From an uncultured Verrucomicrobiota bacterium (GTDB lineage Bacteria; Verrucomicrobiota; Kiritimatiellia; RFP12; UBA3636), in contig CASEAR010000131.1 in the NCBI GenBank assembly GCA_949285835.1, forward strand, positions 1-35,482: a stretch of DNA of 35,482 bases, given 5' to 3'. The notes beneath the pieces were generated by a model that saw only the letters and a program-made list of their open reading frames with translations, searched no databases and was not told the origin of the DNA. Both the position numbers and the translations under genes were made by a program. Below, piece after piece: positions 1-7,802 of the stretch (positions are counted from its first letter, which is position 1; each line of letters begins with the position of its first letter).

Positions 1-128
1 TTCAAAACTTTCGTTTTGTCTTTCTTTGTCTTTTGCTGGGCATATAAACGCCGAAACACGTTCTTATTGACTTGATTTTCGATGGGTGTCATTTGCATAG
101 TCCCCAAAGGATGATGGTAACATGTTAA

Positions 129-186
129 ATGACGCAACCTAAATTTTCCCTTTTCACTTTTCGGTAACCGTAATTATGACGCAACC
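129..186. repeat. Pair of 11-bp direct repeats upstream of the rplU promoter
   Basis: The word ATGACGCAACC occurs at 129-139 and again at 176-186, with starts 47 bp apart, in otherwise AT-rich non-coding DNA. The second copy ends 18 bp before the -35 box of the rplU promoter. The arrangement suggests two binding sites for an activator on the same face of the helix, but no regulator is known to me with this motif. The rest of 1-204 shows no convincing gene. Confidence 0.4.
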
Positions 187-204
187 CGCCTTTCAGTTTT
201 TACA

Positions 205-233
205 TTGACACCTTGTTCCCGGTTTGGTACACT
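205..233 (+). promoter_or_regulatory. Sigma70-type promoter of rplU-rpmA
   Basis: A perfect TTGACA -35 box (205-210) is followed by a 17-bp spacer and TACACT as -10 box (228-233). Transcription should start near 240, giving a leader of about 30 nt before rplU. It is the best consensus promoter in the window, as expected for ribosomal protein genes. Confidence 0.8.
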
Positions 234-270
234 GGGCGCTCTTTAACCAGTAAGAAAGAGGATTTCCCAC

Positions 271-585
271 ATGGAAGCATATGCGGTAATAGAAACCGGC
301 GGCAAGCAGTATCGTGTCGAAGCCGGGAATAAAATAGACGTGGAGCGTCTGCCCGGAGAAGTCGGAGCGGAAGTTGAAGTCAAAAATGTGCTGGCGCTTT
401 CTGACGGCACTGCCTTGAAAGTGGGGACGCCGTTTGTGGAGGGCGCTTCAGTGGTACTCACTGTCGTCGAGCATTTCCGTGCGGACAAAGTCGTGAGTTT
501 CAAGAAAAAACGCCGCAAGGGCTATCACCGGAAGGTTGGACACCGTCAGGAGATGACTCGTGTGGAAGTTAAGTCTATAGCCTGA
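271..585 (+). CDS. rplU: 50S ribosomal protein L21
   Basis: L21 is a large-subunit ribosomal protein that binds 23S rRNA. The 104-residue product has the family's usual length and its signatures: an N-terminal YAVIETGGKQYRV block, and a basic C-terminal stretch rich in KKRR and GHRQ that contacts rRNA. The start is supported by an AAGAAAGAGGA ribosome-binding sequence about 9 nt upstream. The gene is followed after 42 bp by rpmA, the standard bacterial L21-L27 pair, under the promoter at 205-233. The obgE gene, which often follows this pair, is not here. Confidence 0.97.
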   Translation: MEAYAVIETGGKQYRVEAGNKIDVERLPGEVGAEVEVKNVLALSDGTALKVGTPFVEGASVVLTVVEHFRADKVVSFKKKRRKGYHRKVGHRQEMTRVEVKSIA

Positions 586-627
586 AGCGCCGTAAAACAC
601 GGATGCCGGTAGAGAGAGAGGTCAGAG

Positions 628-909
628 ATGGCTCGTAAAAAGACAGGTGTCAATGGGCGCAACAGCCCTGGACAGAGACTCGGGGTAAAGCGATTCGGCG
701 GACAGATGGTCAAGGCCGGAGAGGTGCTTGTGCGGCAGCGCGGGACAAAATTCCATCCGGGAAAGAACGTCGAGCGCGGACGCGACGACACGTTGTTCAC
801 GGTTGTTGCCGGAACAGTGAAGTTTGAACACGGCGGGCGCGTTGTAAGCGTTGTTAAGGCCGTGGAAAGCCCCGTCCAGACCGCTGAAGAACAGCCCGCG
901 GCGGAGTAA
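628..909 (+). CDS. rpmA: 50S ribosomal protein L27
   Basis: L27 sits near the peptidyl-transferase centre of the large ribosomal subunit. The 93-residue protein contains the family block [17 protein letters not shown] near residue 15, followed by a conserved HPGKNV segment. The N-terminus is MARKKTG rather than the more usual MAHKKGG and is slightly shorter, and a short acidic Ala/Glu tail is added. No cleavable N-terminal extension of the Firmicutes type is seen. A purine-rich AGAGAGAGAGG site precedes the ATG. The gene is second in the rplU operon, and a strong terminator follows 50 bp downstream. Confidence 0.97.
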   Translation: MARKKTGVNGRNSPGQRLGVKRFGGQMVKAGEVLVRQRGTKFHPGKNVERGRDDTLFTVVAGTVKFEHGGRVVSVVKAVESPVQTAEEQPAAE

Positions 910-958
910 CGATATATCCGGCAGGCGTCTCAGGACGCCCCGGTTCGAAGCGGATCGA

Positions 959-989
959 GCCCCGTGGAAGATTTTCCCCGGGGCTTTTT
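959..989 (+). terminator. Rho-independent terminator of rplU-rpmA
   Basis: GCCCCG (959-964) pairs with CGGGGC (979-984). An inner GGAA/TTCC stem extends the helix past one mismatch, and TTTTT follows at 985-989. It lies 50 bp after rpmA and overlaps the longest possible N-terminus of the next gene, which argues for a later start of that gene. Confidence 0.85.
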
Positions 990-1002
990 GTGTTTGTCAG
1001 TC

Positions 1003-2007
1003 GTGCGTCCGGTGATTTCAATGGCCCCGCTCCGCGGGGTCACCATGAGACAATACCGGGATCTGTACGCCAAATTCTTTGGCGGCGTGGATCTCGCGGT
1101 GTCCCCTTTCATTCCTCTGCCGTCCGCAGATAAGACCCCTCCGGGATATTTCAAAGATGTCGCGAACCCGCAGGCCGGACTTCGGACGATCCCGCAGGTA
1201 ATCGGGAAATCGCCTGAACGGCTCGCCTATGCAGCCCGTATGCTTCGTGACATGGGACACAGCGAACTGAATCTTAACTGCGGATGCCCGTGGAAATTTG
1301 TCGCGGCCAAGGGACGCGGCAGCGGCCTTCCTGAGAACGAGGAACTTTTTGCGAAAATGCTTGATTCCGGATGCCGGCACATGCCCGGAGGCTTTTCAAT
1401 CAAGATCAGGCTTGGAAGATTTTCCGCGGACACACTGTTCAAAAGAATTCCGGTAATCCTGTCCTTCCCGCTGAAAGCCGTTGTCATACACCCCAGAACC
1501 GCCTCGCAGATGTATACCGGAGACGTCGATAAAGACAGTTTTGCGGCCGCCCTCGACATGCTTTCACCCCATATCCCCGTAGTTTACAACGGTGATGTAA
1601 CGAGCCTCGAGGACTACGCCGGAATCGTGGAAAGGTTTCCTTCAATATCTGGCGTAATGATTGGAAGAGGCCTGATTGCAGACCCGTTTCTGCCCGGAAG
1701 GATAGCATTGTGGGAGGAAGCGGGACGGCCGTCTGTTTCAGGAGATGGAAACCGTCCGGCGCTTACAGATGAAGAAGCCGATTCCCTGTTGAGTTTTTCC
1801 GAAAGCCTTTACTCGAAGTATCGTGAAACATTGTGCGGCCCTGCGCCGGTTCTGGGACGGATGAAGGAATACTGGGGATACGCCGCCGCCAGACTTCCGC
1901 ATGGCTCTGAGATACTCACAAAGATCAGGAGAAGTTCTTCTCTGGAGGAATATGAGAAGGCAGTATCCATGTTCAGAAACAAAAAAACGCGACATCTTTC
2001 TGTCTAA
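1003..2007 (+). CDS. dus: tRNA-dihydrouridine synthase (Dus family)
   Basis: This FMN enzyme would reduce specific uridines of tRNA to dihydrouridine with NADPH. Visible family motifs are ISMAPLRGVT at the N-terminus, NLNCGCPW with the presumed catalytic Cys near residue 95, a KIRLG strand, VVIHPRTASQMYTG with the FMN-binding His/Arg, VVYNGD and a C-terminal GVMIGRGLIADP phosphate-binding segment. The length, about 334 residues, fits bacterial Dus proteins. The frame stays open to a GTG at 964, but that lies inside the terminator hairpin, so the GTG at 1003 (VRPVISMAPL) is preferred; no clear ribosome-binding site decides between 1003, 1012 and 1021. The subclass (DusA, B or C) cannot be fixed by eye. 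mntP follows after 12 bp. Confidence 0.88.
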   Translation: MRPVISMAPLRGVTMRQYRDLYAKFFGGVDLAVSPFIPLPSADKTPPGYFKDVANPQAGLRTIPQVIGKSPERLAYAARMLRDMGHSELNLNCGCPWKFVAAKGRGSGLPENEELFAKMLDSGCRHMPGGFSIKIRLGRFSADTLFKRIPVILSFPLKAVVIHPRTASQMYTGDVDKDSFAAALDMLSPHIPVVYNGDVTSLEDYAGIVERFPSISGVMIGRGLIADPFLPGRIALWEEAGRPSVSGDGNRPALTDEEADSLLSFSESLYSKYRETLCGPAPVLGRMKEYWGYAAARLPHGSEILTKIRRSSSLEEYEKAVSMFRNKKTRHLSV

Positions 2008-2019
2008 AGGAGTTTTTTA

Positions 2020-2568
2020 GTGCCAGATTGGTGTTTTAATGGTGCGGTGCTTGGGACGGGGCTGGCAATGGACGCGCTTGCCGTATCCATGGCCATGGCC
2101 ATGGCAGGCGGAGCAAAATTCAAACTCCCGGAGATGATTTACGCTTCATCCGCGTTCGGTTTGTTTCAGTTCCTTATGCCTGCGGCGGGAACTTTTTTAT
2201 GCGGACTGGCCGGGGCAGATTTCCAGGACGGTGGCAGGATAGCCGCATCGGTTCTCCTCATCATAATCGGCGGGAAAATGCTCTTTGAAAAGAAATTAGA
2301 CCGCAGCGTGCGGTTCGGGTTTCTCCCGCTCATAGCAATGGCTTTCGCCACAAGTATAGATGCGTTTGTAGTCGGCGTAGGATTTTCGCTCTCCAAATGT
2401 CAGGAGCCAATTCTGACGTCCGCCGTCATAGGAATTGTGACCTTCTTTATATCTCTGGCAGGATGCCTCACCGGAAGCGCGGTTGGCCGGTATGCGGGAG
2501 GATCATGCACATTTTTCGGCGGCATCGTTTTGATAGCTATCGCACTGAAATCCCTCCTGCAGCATTAG
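2020..2568 (+). CDS. mntP: MntP-like manganese efflux pump
   Basis: The 182-residue protein looks like an MntP (YebN) exporter, which removes excess Mn(II) across the inner membrane. It is built of about six hydrophobic segments arranged as two related halves. The acidic membrane motifs typical of the family are visible: GLAMDALAVSMAMA near residue 15 and a matching AFATSIDAFVVGVGFSL near residue 110, each with a conserved Asp. The start codon is GTG at 2020, chosen because AAAGGAG lies 7 nt upstream. It follows dus by 12 bp and is probably co-transcribed, so there is no room for the yybP-ykoY manganese riboswitch that often precedes mntP. The substrate is inferred from the family. Confidence 0.85.
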   Translation: MPDWCFNGAVLGTGLAMDALAVSMAMAMAGGAKFKLPEMIYASSAFGLFQFLMPAAGTFLCGLAGADFQDGGRIAASVLLIIIGGKMLFEKKLDRSVRFGFLPLIAMAFATSIDAFVVGVGFSLSKCQEPILTSAVIGIVTFFISLAGCLTGSAVGRYAGGSCTFFGGIVLIAIALKSLLQH

Positions 2569-2593
2569 CCGAAATGTTCCGGAACAGCGTGAA

Positions 2594-2628
2594 ACTCGCT
2601 GCTCCGCTTTGCGGATTCCTCAGCGAGT
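2594..2628. other. Stable hairpin between convergent mntP and the glycosidase remnant
   Basis: An outer 8-bp stem (ACTCGCTG at 2594-2601 with CAGCGAGT at 2621-2628) encloses an inner perfect stem TCCGC-TTT-GCGGA (2603-2615). No U-run follows on either strand, so it is not a typical intrinsic terminator. It may still end or protect convergent transcripts. Confidence 0.4.
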
Positions 2629-2655
2629 CTCTCCACAACGCCCAACTGCTGTTAC

Positions 2656-2820
2656 GGCTGCCCTGAAAATGCACGGATTACGCCGGCCTGACTGCCGCCG
2701 TCGTACGCTCCGGCATTATCATACCGCCATGGTTCACGCGAACCGCTCACAACGGAGCGGGAACCGCATTCGGTAAAAAATATATGGAACCACCGCCCGC
2801 CTCGACACCTCGCGGCATAA
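2656..2820 (-). pseudogene. Decayed partial copy of the downstream part of the GH113-like gene
   Basis: This stretch repeats 2975-3145 of the neighbouring glycosidase gene with only scattered substitutions over its best part. It encodes TECGSRSV, then GSREPWRYDNAGAYDGGSQ and GVIRAFSGQP, so it still carries the segment around the presumed catalytic nucleophile. A 12-bp deletion removes the residues between GGSQ and GVIRAF. A 1-bp length difference after an A-run breaks the frame, and neither the beginning nor the end of the gene is present. It lies in the same orientation just downstream of the intact gene and looks like the relic of a tandem duplication. No function is expected. Confidence 0.75.
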
Positions 2821-2829
2821 GTTTCCGCA

Positions 2830-3846
2830 TCACGCCTCCGCCTCACACCAGCGCCGCATAATCCCCTCGGCGGGTTTCCCGCGGATCGTAAATCCGGTAT
2901 CCCCGCCAGGCTGTTCGTAATGCGGACGCCTCTGCTGTTCCTCCCATTTCCACCACAGGAGGCCGCGCCACCACGGCTGCCCTGAAAACGCACGGATTAC
3001 GCCGGACAGATAATCCGACTGGCTGCCGCCGTCGTACGCTCCGGCATTATCATACCGCCATGGTTCACGCGAGCCGTTCACAACGGAGCGGGAACCGCAT
3101 TCGGCAAAAAATAGTGGAACCCCCACACGCCGCGACACTTCGCCGAGCAGTTCCGCCGCCGGACGCAGATCTTCAGCAATACCCTCCGCGCCGGGGTTTT
3201 CACGCCGTGTTCCGGTATAAAAGCTTACGCCCAGCAGGTCAAGCCCGCTGAACCACTTCCGGACAAAGTTCTCCCCGGGACGGCATTGATCCGCATTATA
3301 TGTGACCATTCCTTTGTAGACGCCGCGAATCTGGTCCAGAACTGCCGGCCAATGCGATTCCTGAGGTTCGCATCCCTTCAGTTCGCAGCCCGCGCAGAAC
3401 ATCTCTGTTCCCGTATCGGAAGCCAATCTGGCAAAATGTTCCATGCAGCCGGCGTAGTTGCCGAACCAGCGGCTCCAGTAGTCAACCTCAACCCCCTGAA
3501 TCATCATCTGTTTTTCCGGGAATCTAATGTTGCCGCGCCAGCAGCTGTCCAGGCATTCGATCATCGGCTTGAGCATCACATGCACGCCGCGTCTATGGAA
3601 AGCTTCTATGGTCTCCGCCAGTTCAATATCGGAAGGAGAAAGCCGGTAGTCCGAAAACATTCGGGTCGAGTAGTAATGTTCCTGTACCACTGTCGTAATA
3701 AGCGCCACATAGTTCACGCCAAGATCGCATATGGCGTCAATTTCATTGCGCCCGGCTGCACTGCGGTAATACCCGCTGCGCGCCATAAACCCGAAACTGA
3801 CCCCCTTAAGAAAGACCTTATCCTTTTCGCCATACGTTCCGTTCAT
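2830..3846 (-). CDS. GH113-like glycoside hydrolase (beta-mannanase family)
   Basis: The 338-residue protein resembles family GH113 TIM-barrel enzymes, which cleave beta-mannosidic linkages with retention. Matching features are KGVSFGF at residue 14, a GVNYVAL strand, HRRGVHVMLKPMIE, CWRG and YWSRWFGNY. The two likely catalytic glutamates are E155 in AGCELKG (acid/base) and E249 in FFAECGSRS (nucleophile). It ends with a Trp-rich WWRGLLWWKWEEQ segment. No signal peptide is present, so it should act in the cytoplasm on imported oligosaccharides. The ATG at 3846 was chosen because GGAAGGG lies upstream and homology begins there; the frame is open further upstream without similarity. A palindrome covers its promoter. 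The family assignment is by motif recall, and the substrate is inferred. Confidence 0.75.
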   Translation of the reverse strand: MNGTYGEKDKVFLKGVSFGFMARSGYYRSAAGRNEIDAICDLGVNYVALITTVVQEHYYSTRMFSDYRLSPSDIELAETIEAFHRRGVHVMLKPMIECLDSCWRGNIRFPEKQMMIQGVEVDYWSRWFGNYAGCMEHFARLASDTGTEMFCAGCELKGCEPQESHWPAVLDQIRGVYKGMVTYNADQCRPGENFVRKWFSGLDLLGVSFYTGTRRENPGAEGIAEDLRPAAELLGEVSRRVGVPLFFAECGSRSVVNGSREPWRYDNAGAYDGGSQSDYLSGVIRAFSGQPWWRGLLWWKWEEQQRRPHYEQPGGDTGFTIRGKPAEGIMRRWCEAEA

Positions 3847-3919
3847 CCGCAATTTCCCTTCCAAAATAGCCGGCCAGACACAAAAGAGCCGCCCGGAACC
3901 CGCATTCAGAACCGCCCCC

Positions 3920-3937
3920 CACTGTGAGATCACAGTG
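3920..3937 (-). promoter_or_regulatory. Palindromic operator candidate of the GH113-like gene
   Basis: CACTGTGA (3920-3927) and TCACAGTG (3930-3937) form a perfect inverted repeat with a 2-bp centre. It overlaps the -10 box and covers the expected transcription start of the minus-strand promoter at 3934-3962. This is a typical repressor position. The half-sites resemble the TGTGA/TCACA halves of CRP sites, but the 2-bp spacing is wrong for CRP. Confidence 0.65.
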
Positions 3938-3962
3938 TAAAAAAGACCCAGCAGTCCGTCAA
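3934..3962 (-). promoter_or_regulatory. Sigma70-type promoter of the GH113-like gene
   Basis: Read on the minus strand, TTGACG (3962-3957) is followed by a 17-bp spacer and TACACT (3939-3934). The same -10 hexamer and spacing occur in the rplU promoter. The start of transcription should lie near 3926, giving a leader of about 80 nt. Confidence 0.75.
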
Positions 3963-4051
3963 CAGCAAACGGGCAGATGGGACGGAAGGGCGGGAGTGAG
4001 GCTTGCATCAGGCCTGCCGCTTCCCGCATTGGCTGGTTCCGCCGCGCGTCC

Positions 4052-4080
4052 TTGCGGAAATCTGCTTTCCATGCTATACT
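4052..4080 (+). promoter_or_regulatory. Probable promoter of the 4136-8297 operon
   Basis: TTGCGG (4052-4057), a 17-bp spacer and TATACT (4075-4080) precede the first gene of the operon by 55 bp. The -10 box is good and the -35 box is weak. The region 3963-4135 holds no other recognisable element. Confidence 0.5.
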
Positions 4081-4135
4081 TACGGGCTCTTCGGCATGTT
4101 TAAATCTGTTAGCTTCTGCGGAAAGAAATATTGGT

Positions 4136-4960
4136 ATGTACTCACTTCTGATTTCGTTGGTTGTCTCCGCGGCCGCCGGCACGGGACTGTGGCTCAGCGG
4201 CGTTTCTTCGCACGTCTGGTCGGTTTTGATCGCTGTCCTCACGTTTCCACTGTGCATGATTGTGATAAGCCTTGTAATACGAAAAAAGATAATGGCCAAA
4301 ATGACCGTACTTCAGACGATACTTGCGGATGGACAGAAACGCATGATGGCCAAAGTTTCCGCTTTCCAGACGCGTCCGGTCGGCGACCCTAAACGCGCTA
4401 TGGCCGAACTTGAGAAGATGCGGGACGAATTCATCACTCAGGCGCTCGAATACACGAACGAGCTCGAACCGTTCCGCAGATGGACGCCAATGTTCGGCCG
4501 GCAGATAAATACCACGCGCATGCAGTTCTACCTGCAGATGAGAAACTTCAAAAAAGTGGATGAACTTCTGCCGCAGTGCCTGTTCATAGACGCGGTGAGC
4601 AACAGCGTAAAACTCTCCAGAATGTATTCCAACGACGCTCCGCTCCCGGAAATTGAAAAGGCTTTTAAGAAGGCCGTCTCCAAACTGCGCTACAACCAGA
4701 GTTCCCTCGTATACTCGCTCATGGCCTGGATTTACCTCAAAAAGAACATGCCGGACGCAGCGCACAAGACTGTGGTTGAGGGATGCCGCAAAAACGAAAA
4801 CGATACGCTCAAGCGAAATCTGGAAAAGCTCGCCAATAAGCGCATTACGGAGTTCTCCAACGCCAGTCTCGGAGACGAGTGGTTCGCCCTCGGACTGGAA
4901 CTGCCTAAAACGCAGGTCCGCAGGCAGCCCCCCAAATACAGCAACGGCCGCCCATTCTGA
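4136..4960 (+). CDS. Membrane-anchored protein of unknown function with an 18-residue tandem repeat
   Basis: I do not recognise this 274-residue protein. It begins with two hydrophobic segments (about residues 3-20 and 28-48) followed by a basic RKK, predicting two membrane helices and a cytoplasmic remainder. Residues 53-70 and 71-88 are an exact-length 18-residue repeat, each starting MAK and ending with a basic KR pair, probably a helical linker. The C-terminal part is helical and TPR-like (for example SLVYSLMAWIYLKKNMPDAAH near residue 205). The ATG at 4136 was chosen because the hydrophobic segment begins there; the frame is open upstream to 3977 but would run through the promoter. GGAAAG is a weak ribosome-binding site. 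It ends 5 bp before the M3 peptidase and heads that operon. Confidence 0.75.
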   Translation: MYSLLISLVVSAAAGTGLWLSGVSSHVWSVLIAVLTFPLCMIVISLVIRKKIMAKMTVLQTILADGQKRMMAKVSAFQTRPVGDPKRAMAELEKMRDEFITQALEYTNELEPFRRWTPMFGRQINTTRMQFYLQMRNFKKVDELLPQCLFIDAVSNSVKLSRMYSNDAPLPEIEKAFKKAVSKLRYNQSSLVYSLMAWIYLKKNMPDAAHKTVVEGCRKNENDTLKRNLEKLANKRITEFSNASLGDEWFALGLELPKTQVRRQPPKYSNGRPF

Positions 4961-4965
4961 CGGCG

Positions 4966-7080
4966 ATGACAGCAAACACTACAACAGCCTGCATGAAAAC
5001 AAATTCCCCAGAAACAGACGCCGCCGCGGGTTCGCGCGTCAACCCTTTCCTGAACATAGGCGACACTCCGGACTTCTCCGATATGACTCGTGAGACCGCC
5101 GAAGCGGCAATACCTCAGCTGCTGCAGGATGCGGAATCCGGGCTCGAAAAGGCGTTTGCCGCCGTCCGCCCGGATTGGGATGTGCTGTTTTCCGAAATTC
5201 CCGCTGCAACGGACGCGCTCCTCTCCGCATGGAACATGGTCGGACATTTCACGTCCGTGATGAACAACGGCGCATGGCGGGAAATTGAGGACAAATTTCT
5301 CCCGGACATAACGCGCCTTGTAATTTCTTGCATGCAGAACAAAAAGGCGTTCGAGGCCATGACCGCACTCAGACACTCTGCTTCTTTCGCAGATCTGGGA
5401 CCGGTAAAGGCAAAAATTACCGACGACTCCATCCGCGAGGCGGAACTCTCCGGCGCCAGACTCCCCGAAGACGCCCACCGCGCTTTTTCCGAGCTCATCA
5501 CGGAAGTGAACGAGCTTTCGTGCAAATACCGAAACAACGTCATCGACTCCGTACGCAGGTCTTCTATCACCATTAAAACGCCGTCTCAGACTCAGGGGCT
5601 GCCCAAGTCGTTCCTGAAAGAAACGGCAAAAGAAATGGTATCGAAAGACCCGAACCGGGAAGCTGTTGTAAAAATCCCGGTAAACGGCGACGCGTATATG
5701 GAGTTTATGAGCTTCGCGCAGTCCAGAGAAGCGCGCAGGCGGATGTATTCGAAACACACGACAATAGCCGCTCGCGGCAGATACGACAACTCGGAAATAA
5801 TCTCTGAAATATGCCGCCGACGCACACGGATCGCCAATACGCTCGGATACGGCAATTTCGCTGAGATGACTCTCGCGGGACGTATGCTCCGCACACCGCA
5901 GGAAGTATTCGGCTTCCTGGAAACCCTCCGCAGGAATTCCGCTGAAAAAGCACGCGAAGAACATGACGAATTGAACAGATTTGCAAAATCCCGCGGATTC
6001 TCGGGACACGGCGGACTGCGTCAATGGGATGCGGCGTTCTGGGCCAAGAAATTTTCCGAAGAGAAGTTCGGATTCTCCTCGCAGTCGCTGCGCAAATACT
6101 TCGTCCTCGACAAAGTGCTGGATGGACTTTTCGCGCTGTTCCACGACATCACAGGCTTCAGCGTGCGCCCGGACACCGGCAGTGTTCCCGTGTGGCATCC
6201 CGACGTCTCCGTCTACAACGTGATCGAATCAGGCGCGGTTAAAGGCAGACTCTACATCGATCCTTTCCTGCGCACCGGACTAAAAAGCGAGGGCGCATGG
6301 ATGAACCCTCTCAGACGATTTGAACGCAGACGCGACGGTTCCCTCTCGCACCCAATCGCCGTTATCGCGTGCAACATCCGCAAACCGGAAAAAGGAAAAC
6401 CCGTCCTGCTCACTTACAGGGACGTCAAGACCGTATTCCATGAGTTCGGACATGCCATGCAGCAGCTGCTCTCAACTCAGGAGATCGGCGCAGTGTCCGG
6501 AATAAACGGCCTCGAATGGGACGCGGCGGAGATCGCCAGCGAATTCATGGAGTACTGGGTCTCAGACGCCAAAATACTCAAGTCCATTTCCGGAGGCCCC
6601 GGCGCCGCGCAGCTGCCGGATGAATTCTGCGTCCAGATCCCGGAATTCAACAGAATCCGCTCCGCCACCGCCACAATGACACAGGCGAAATTCGCGTGGA
6701 TTGACATGACGCTGCATACAAATTTTCCTTCCGGAGAATACCGCACTTTCGAAGACGTAATGAAAACGGCGGCGGAAAAGTTCTCCGTTTTCCCATATCT
6801 GGCGTCGGACAAGTTCCTCTGTTCGTTTTCACATATTTTCGCCGGCGGCTACGCAGCCGGATATTATTCTTACCTGTGGTCGGACGCACTCGCCGCAGAC
6901 ATGTTCTCTGCGTTCAAAGAACTGCCGGAAGGCGATGAACGCGCTTTCAAAGAAACCGGAAAACGGTACACAGAGGCGTTCCTCTCCAAGGGGAGCTCCC
7001 GGCCCACAATGGAGTCGTTCATCGACTTCCGCGGCCGCAAGCCTGACATCTCCAAGTATCCGGGAATATCAGCCCAGTAA
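4966..7080 (+). CDS. M3 family oligopeptidase (oligopeptidase A / PrlC-like)
   Basis: This 704-residue zinc metallopeptidase should degrade short peptides in the cytoplasm. The M3 signature is clear: HEFGH at residues 492-496 gives two zinc-binding His and the catalytic Glu, and E522 in the AAEIASEFMEYW segment is the third ligand. The conserved C-terminal FSHIFAGGYAAGYYSYLWSD block, which shapes the substrate-binding site, is at about residues 621-640. The length matches oligopeptidase A (about 680). No signal peptide is seen. The start is uncertain between 4966 and the ATG at 4993, since neither has a good ribosome-binding site. It is 5 bp from the preceding gene and 15 bp from dedA, so translation is probably coupled. 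Confidence 0.93.
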   Translation: MTANTTTACMKTNSPETDAAAGSRVNPFLNIGDTPDFSDMTRETAEAAIPQLLQDAESGLEKAFAAVRPDWDVLFSEIPAATDALLSAWNMVGHFTSVMNNGAWREIEDKFLPDITRLVISCMQNKKAFEAMTALRHSASFADLGPVKAKITDDSIREAELSGARLPEDAHRAFSELITEVNELSCKYRNNVIDSVRRSSITIKTPSQTQGLPKSFLKETAKEMVSKDPNREAVVKIPVNGDAYMEFMSFAQSREARRRMYSKHTTIAARGRYDNSEIISEICRRRTRIANTLGYGNFAEMTLAGRMLRTPQEVFGFLETLRRNSAEKAREEHDELNRFAKSRGFSGHGGLRQWDAAFWAKKFSEEKFGFSSQSLRKYFVLDKVLDGLFALFHDITGFSVRPDTGSVPVWHPDVSVYNVIESGAVKGRLYIDPFLRTGLKSEGAWMNPLRRFERRRDGSLSHPIAVIACNIRKPEKGKPVLLTYRDVKTVFHEFGHAMQQLLSTQEIGAVSGINGLEWDAAEIASEFMEYWVSDAKILKSISGGPGAAQLPDEFCVQIPEFNRIRSATATMTQAKFAWIDMTLHTNFPSGEYRTFEDVMKTAAEKFSVFPYLASDKFLCSFSHIFAGGYAAGYYSYLWSDALAADMFSAFKELPEGDERAFKETGKRYTEAFLSKGSSRPTMESFIDFRGRKPDISKYPGISAQ

Positions 7081-7095
7081 CACAGGAACAGTTAA

Positions 7096-7782
7096 ATGAC
7101 AGAAGTATTGGCACAGTATATCGAATCGGCTGCTCAGCTCGCCCCTGTGTGGGGTTTTGCTCTTATTTTCTTCTTCATGGCAGTGGAAAGTTCTTTCATC
7201 CCATTCCCAAGTGAAATCGTGATGATTCCTGCCGGGTTCCTCGCTTATAGAGGCGAGCTCACAACCGGAATACCATGGGTAGACGCTGTTCTGGCTCTGA
7301 TTTCCGGAACCGCGGGATCGCTTCTTGGCGCCTACGTGAATTACTGGCTTGGAATACATCTCGGACGCCCCTTCCTGCACAAATACGGGAAGTATTTTTT
7401 TCTAAAAGAACAAACGCTTGACCGGGCGGAGGAAGTTTTCCGCAACTACGGCGAAATCACCACGTTCGTGTGCAGACTGATCCCCTCCATCAGGCAGCTT
7501 ATTTCCATACCCGCCGGGCTTTCTAAAATGCCGCTGGATAAGTTCTTCATATTTACCGGACTCGGCGCAGGCATATGGACGCTGATTCTGCTTCTTGTCG
7601 GATGGTATTTTGCGCACCTTGCAGGCGACATGTCCTACGCGGATATGATTGTCAAAGGCAAAAACCTGATCGCGGAGAACTACGGATGGATCTTTTTGGC
7701 GCTTGCTGTCCTTGTCGCAGCATATGCCGTCGTTCACCGCTGGATAATGAAGCCGTCCAGTTCTCCGGCCGCAGAGGACTGA
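7096..7782 (+). CDS. DedA family membrane protein
   Basis: DedA (SNARE-associated/VTT) proteins are inner-membrane transporters, with members implicated in flipping undecaprenyl phosphate or phospholipids. The 228-residue product shows the family pattern: ESSFIPFPSEIVMIPAGFLA near residue 31 in the first re-entrant region, and a second motif CRLIPSIRQLISIPAGLSKM near residue 126 carrying the conserved Arg and Pro residues. Several other hydrophobic segments and a basic C-terminus are present. AGGAACAG lies before the ATG. It is third in the operon, 15 bp after the peptidase gene and 20 bp before the zinc-ribbon gene. The exact substrate cannot be told from sequence. Confidence 0.9.
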   Translation: MTEVLAQYIESAAQLAPVWGFALIFFFMAVESSFIPFPSEIVMIPAGFLAYRGELTTGIPWVDAVLALISGTAGSLLGAYVNYWLGIHLGRPFLHKYGKYFFLKEQTLDRAEEVFRNYGEITTFVCRLIPSIRQLISIPAGLSKMPLDKFFIFTGLGAGIWTLILLLVGWYFAHLAGDMSYADMIVKGKNLIAENYGWIFLALAVLVAAYAVVHRWIMKPSSSPAAED

Positions 7783-7802
7783 TCCTACGCAGGAGGATAT
7801 AT

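Noticed and set aside
3920..3937. CRP-type binding site
   Set aside because: The halves TGTGA and TCACA are present, but the spacing is 2 bp instead of 6, so a CRP dimer would not fit; it is kept only as an unspecified operator.
4732..6198. 488-residue open frame antisense to the M3 peptidase
   Set aside because: It overlaps two recognised genes on the other strand and shows no family features.
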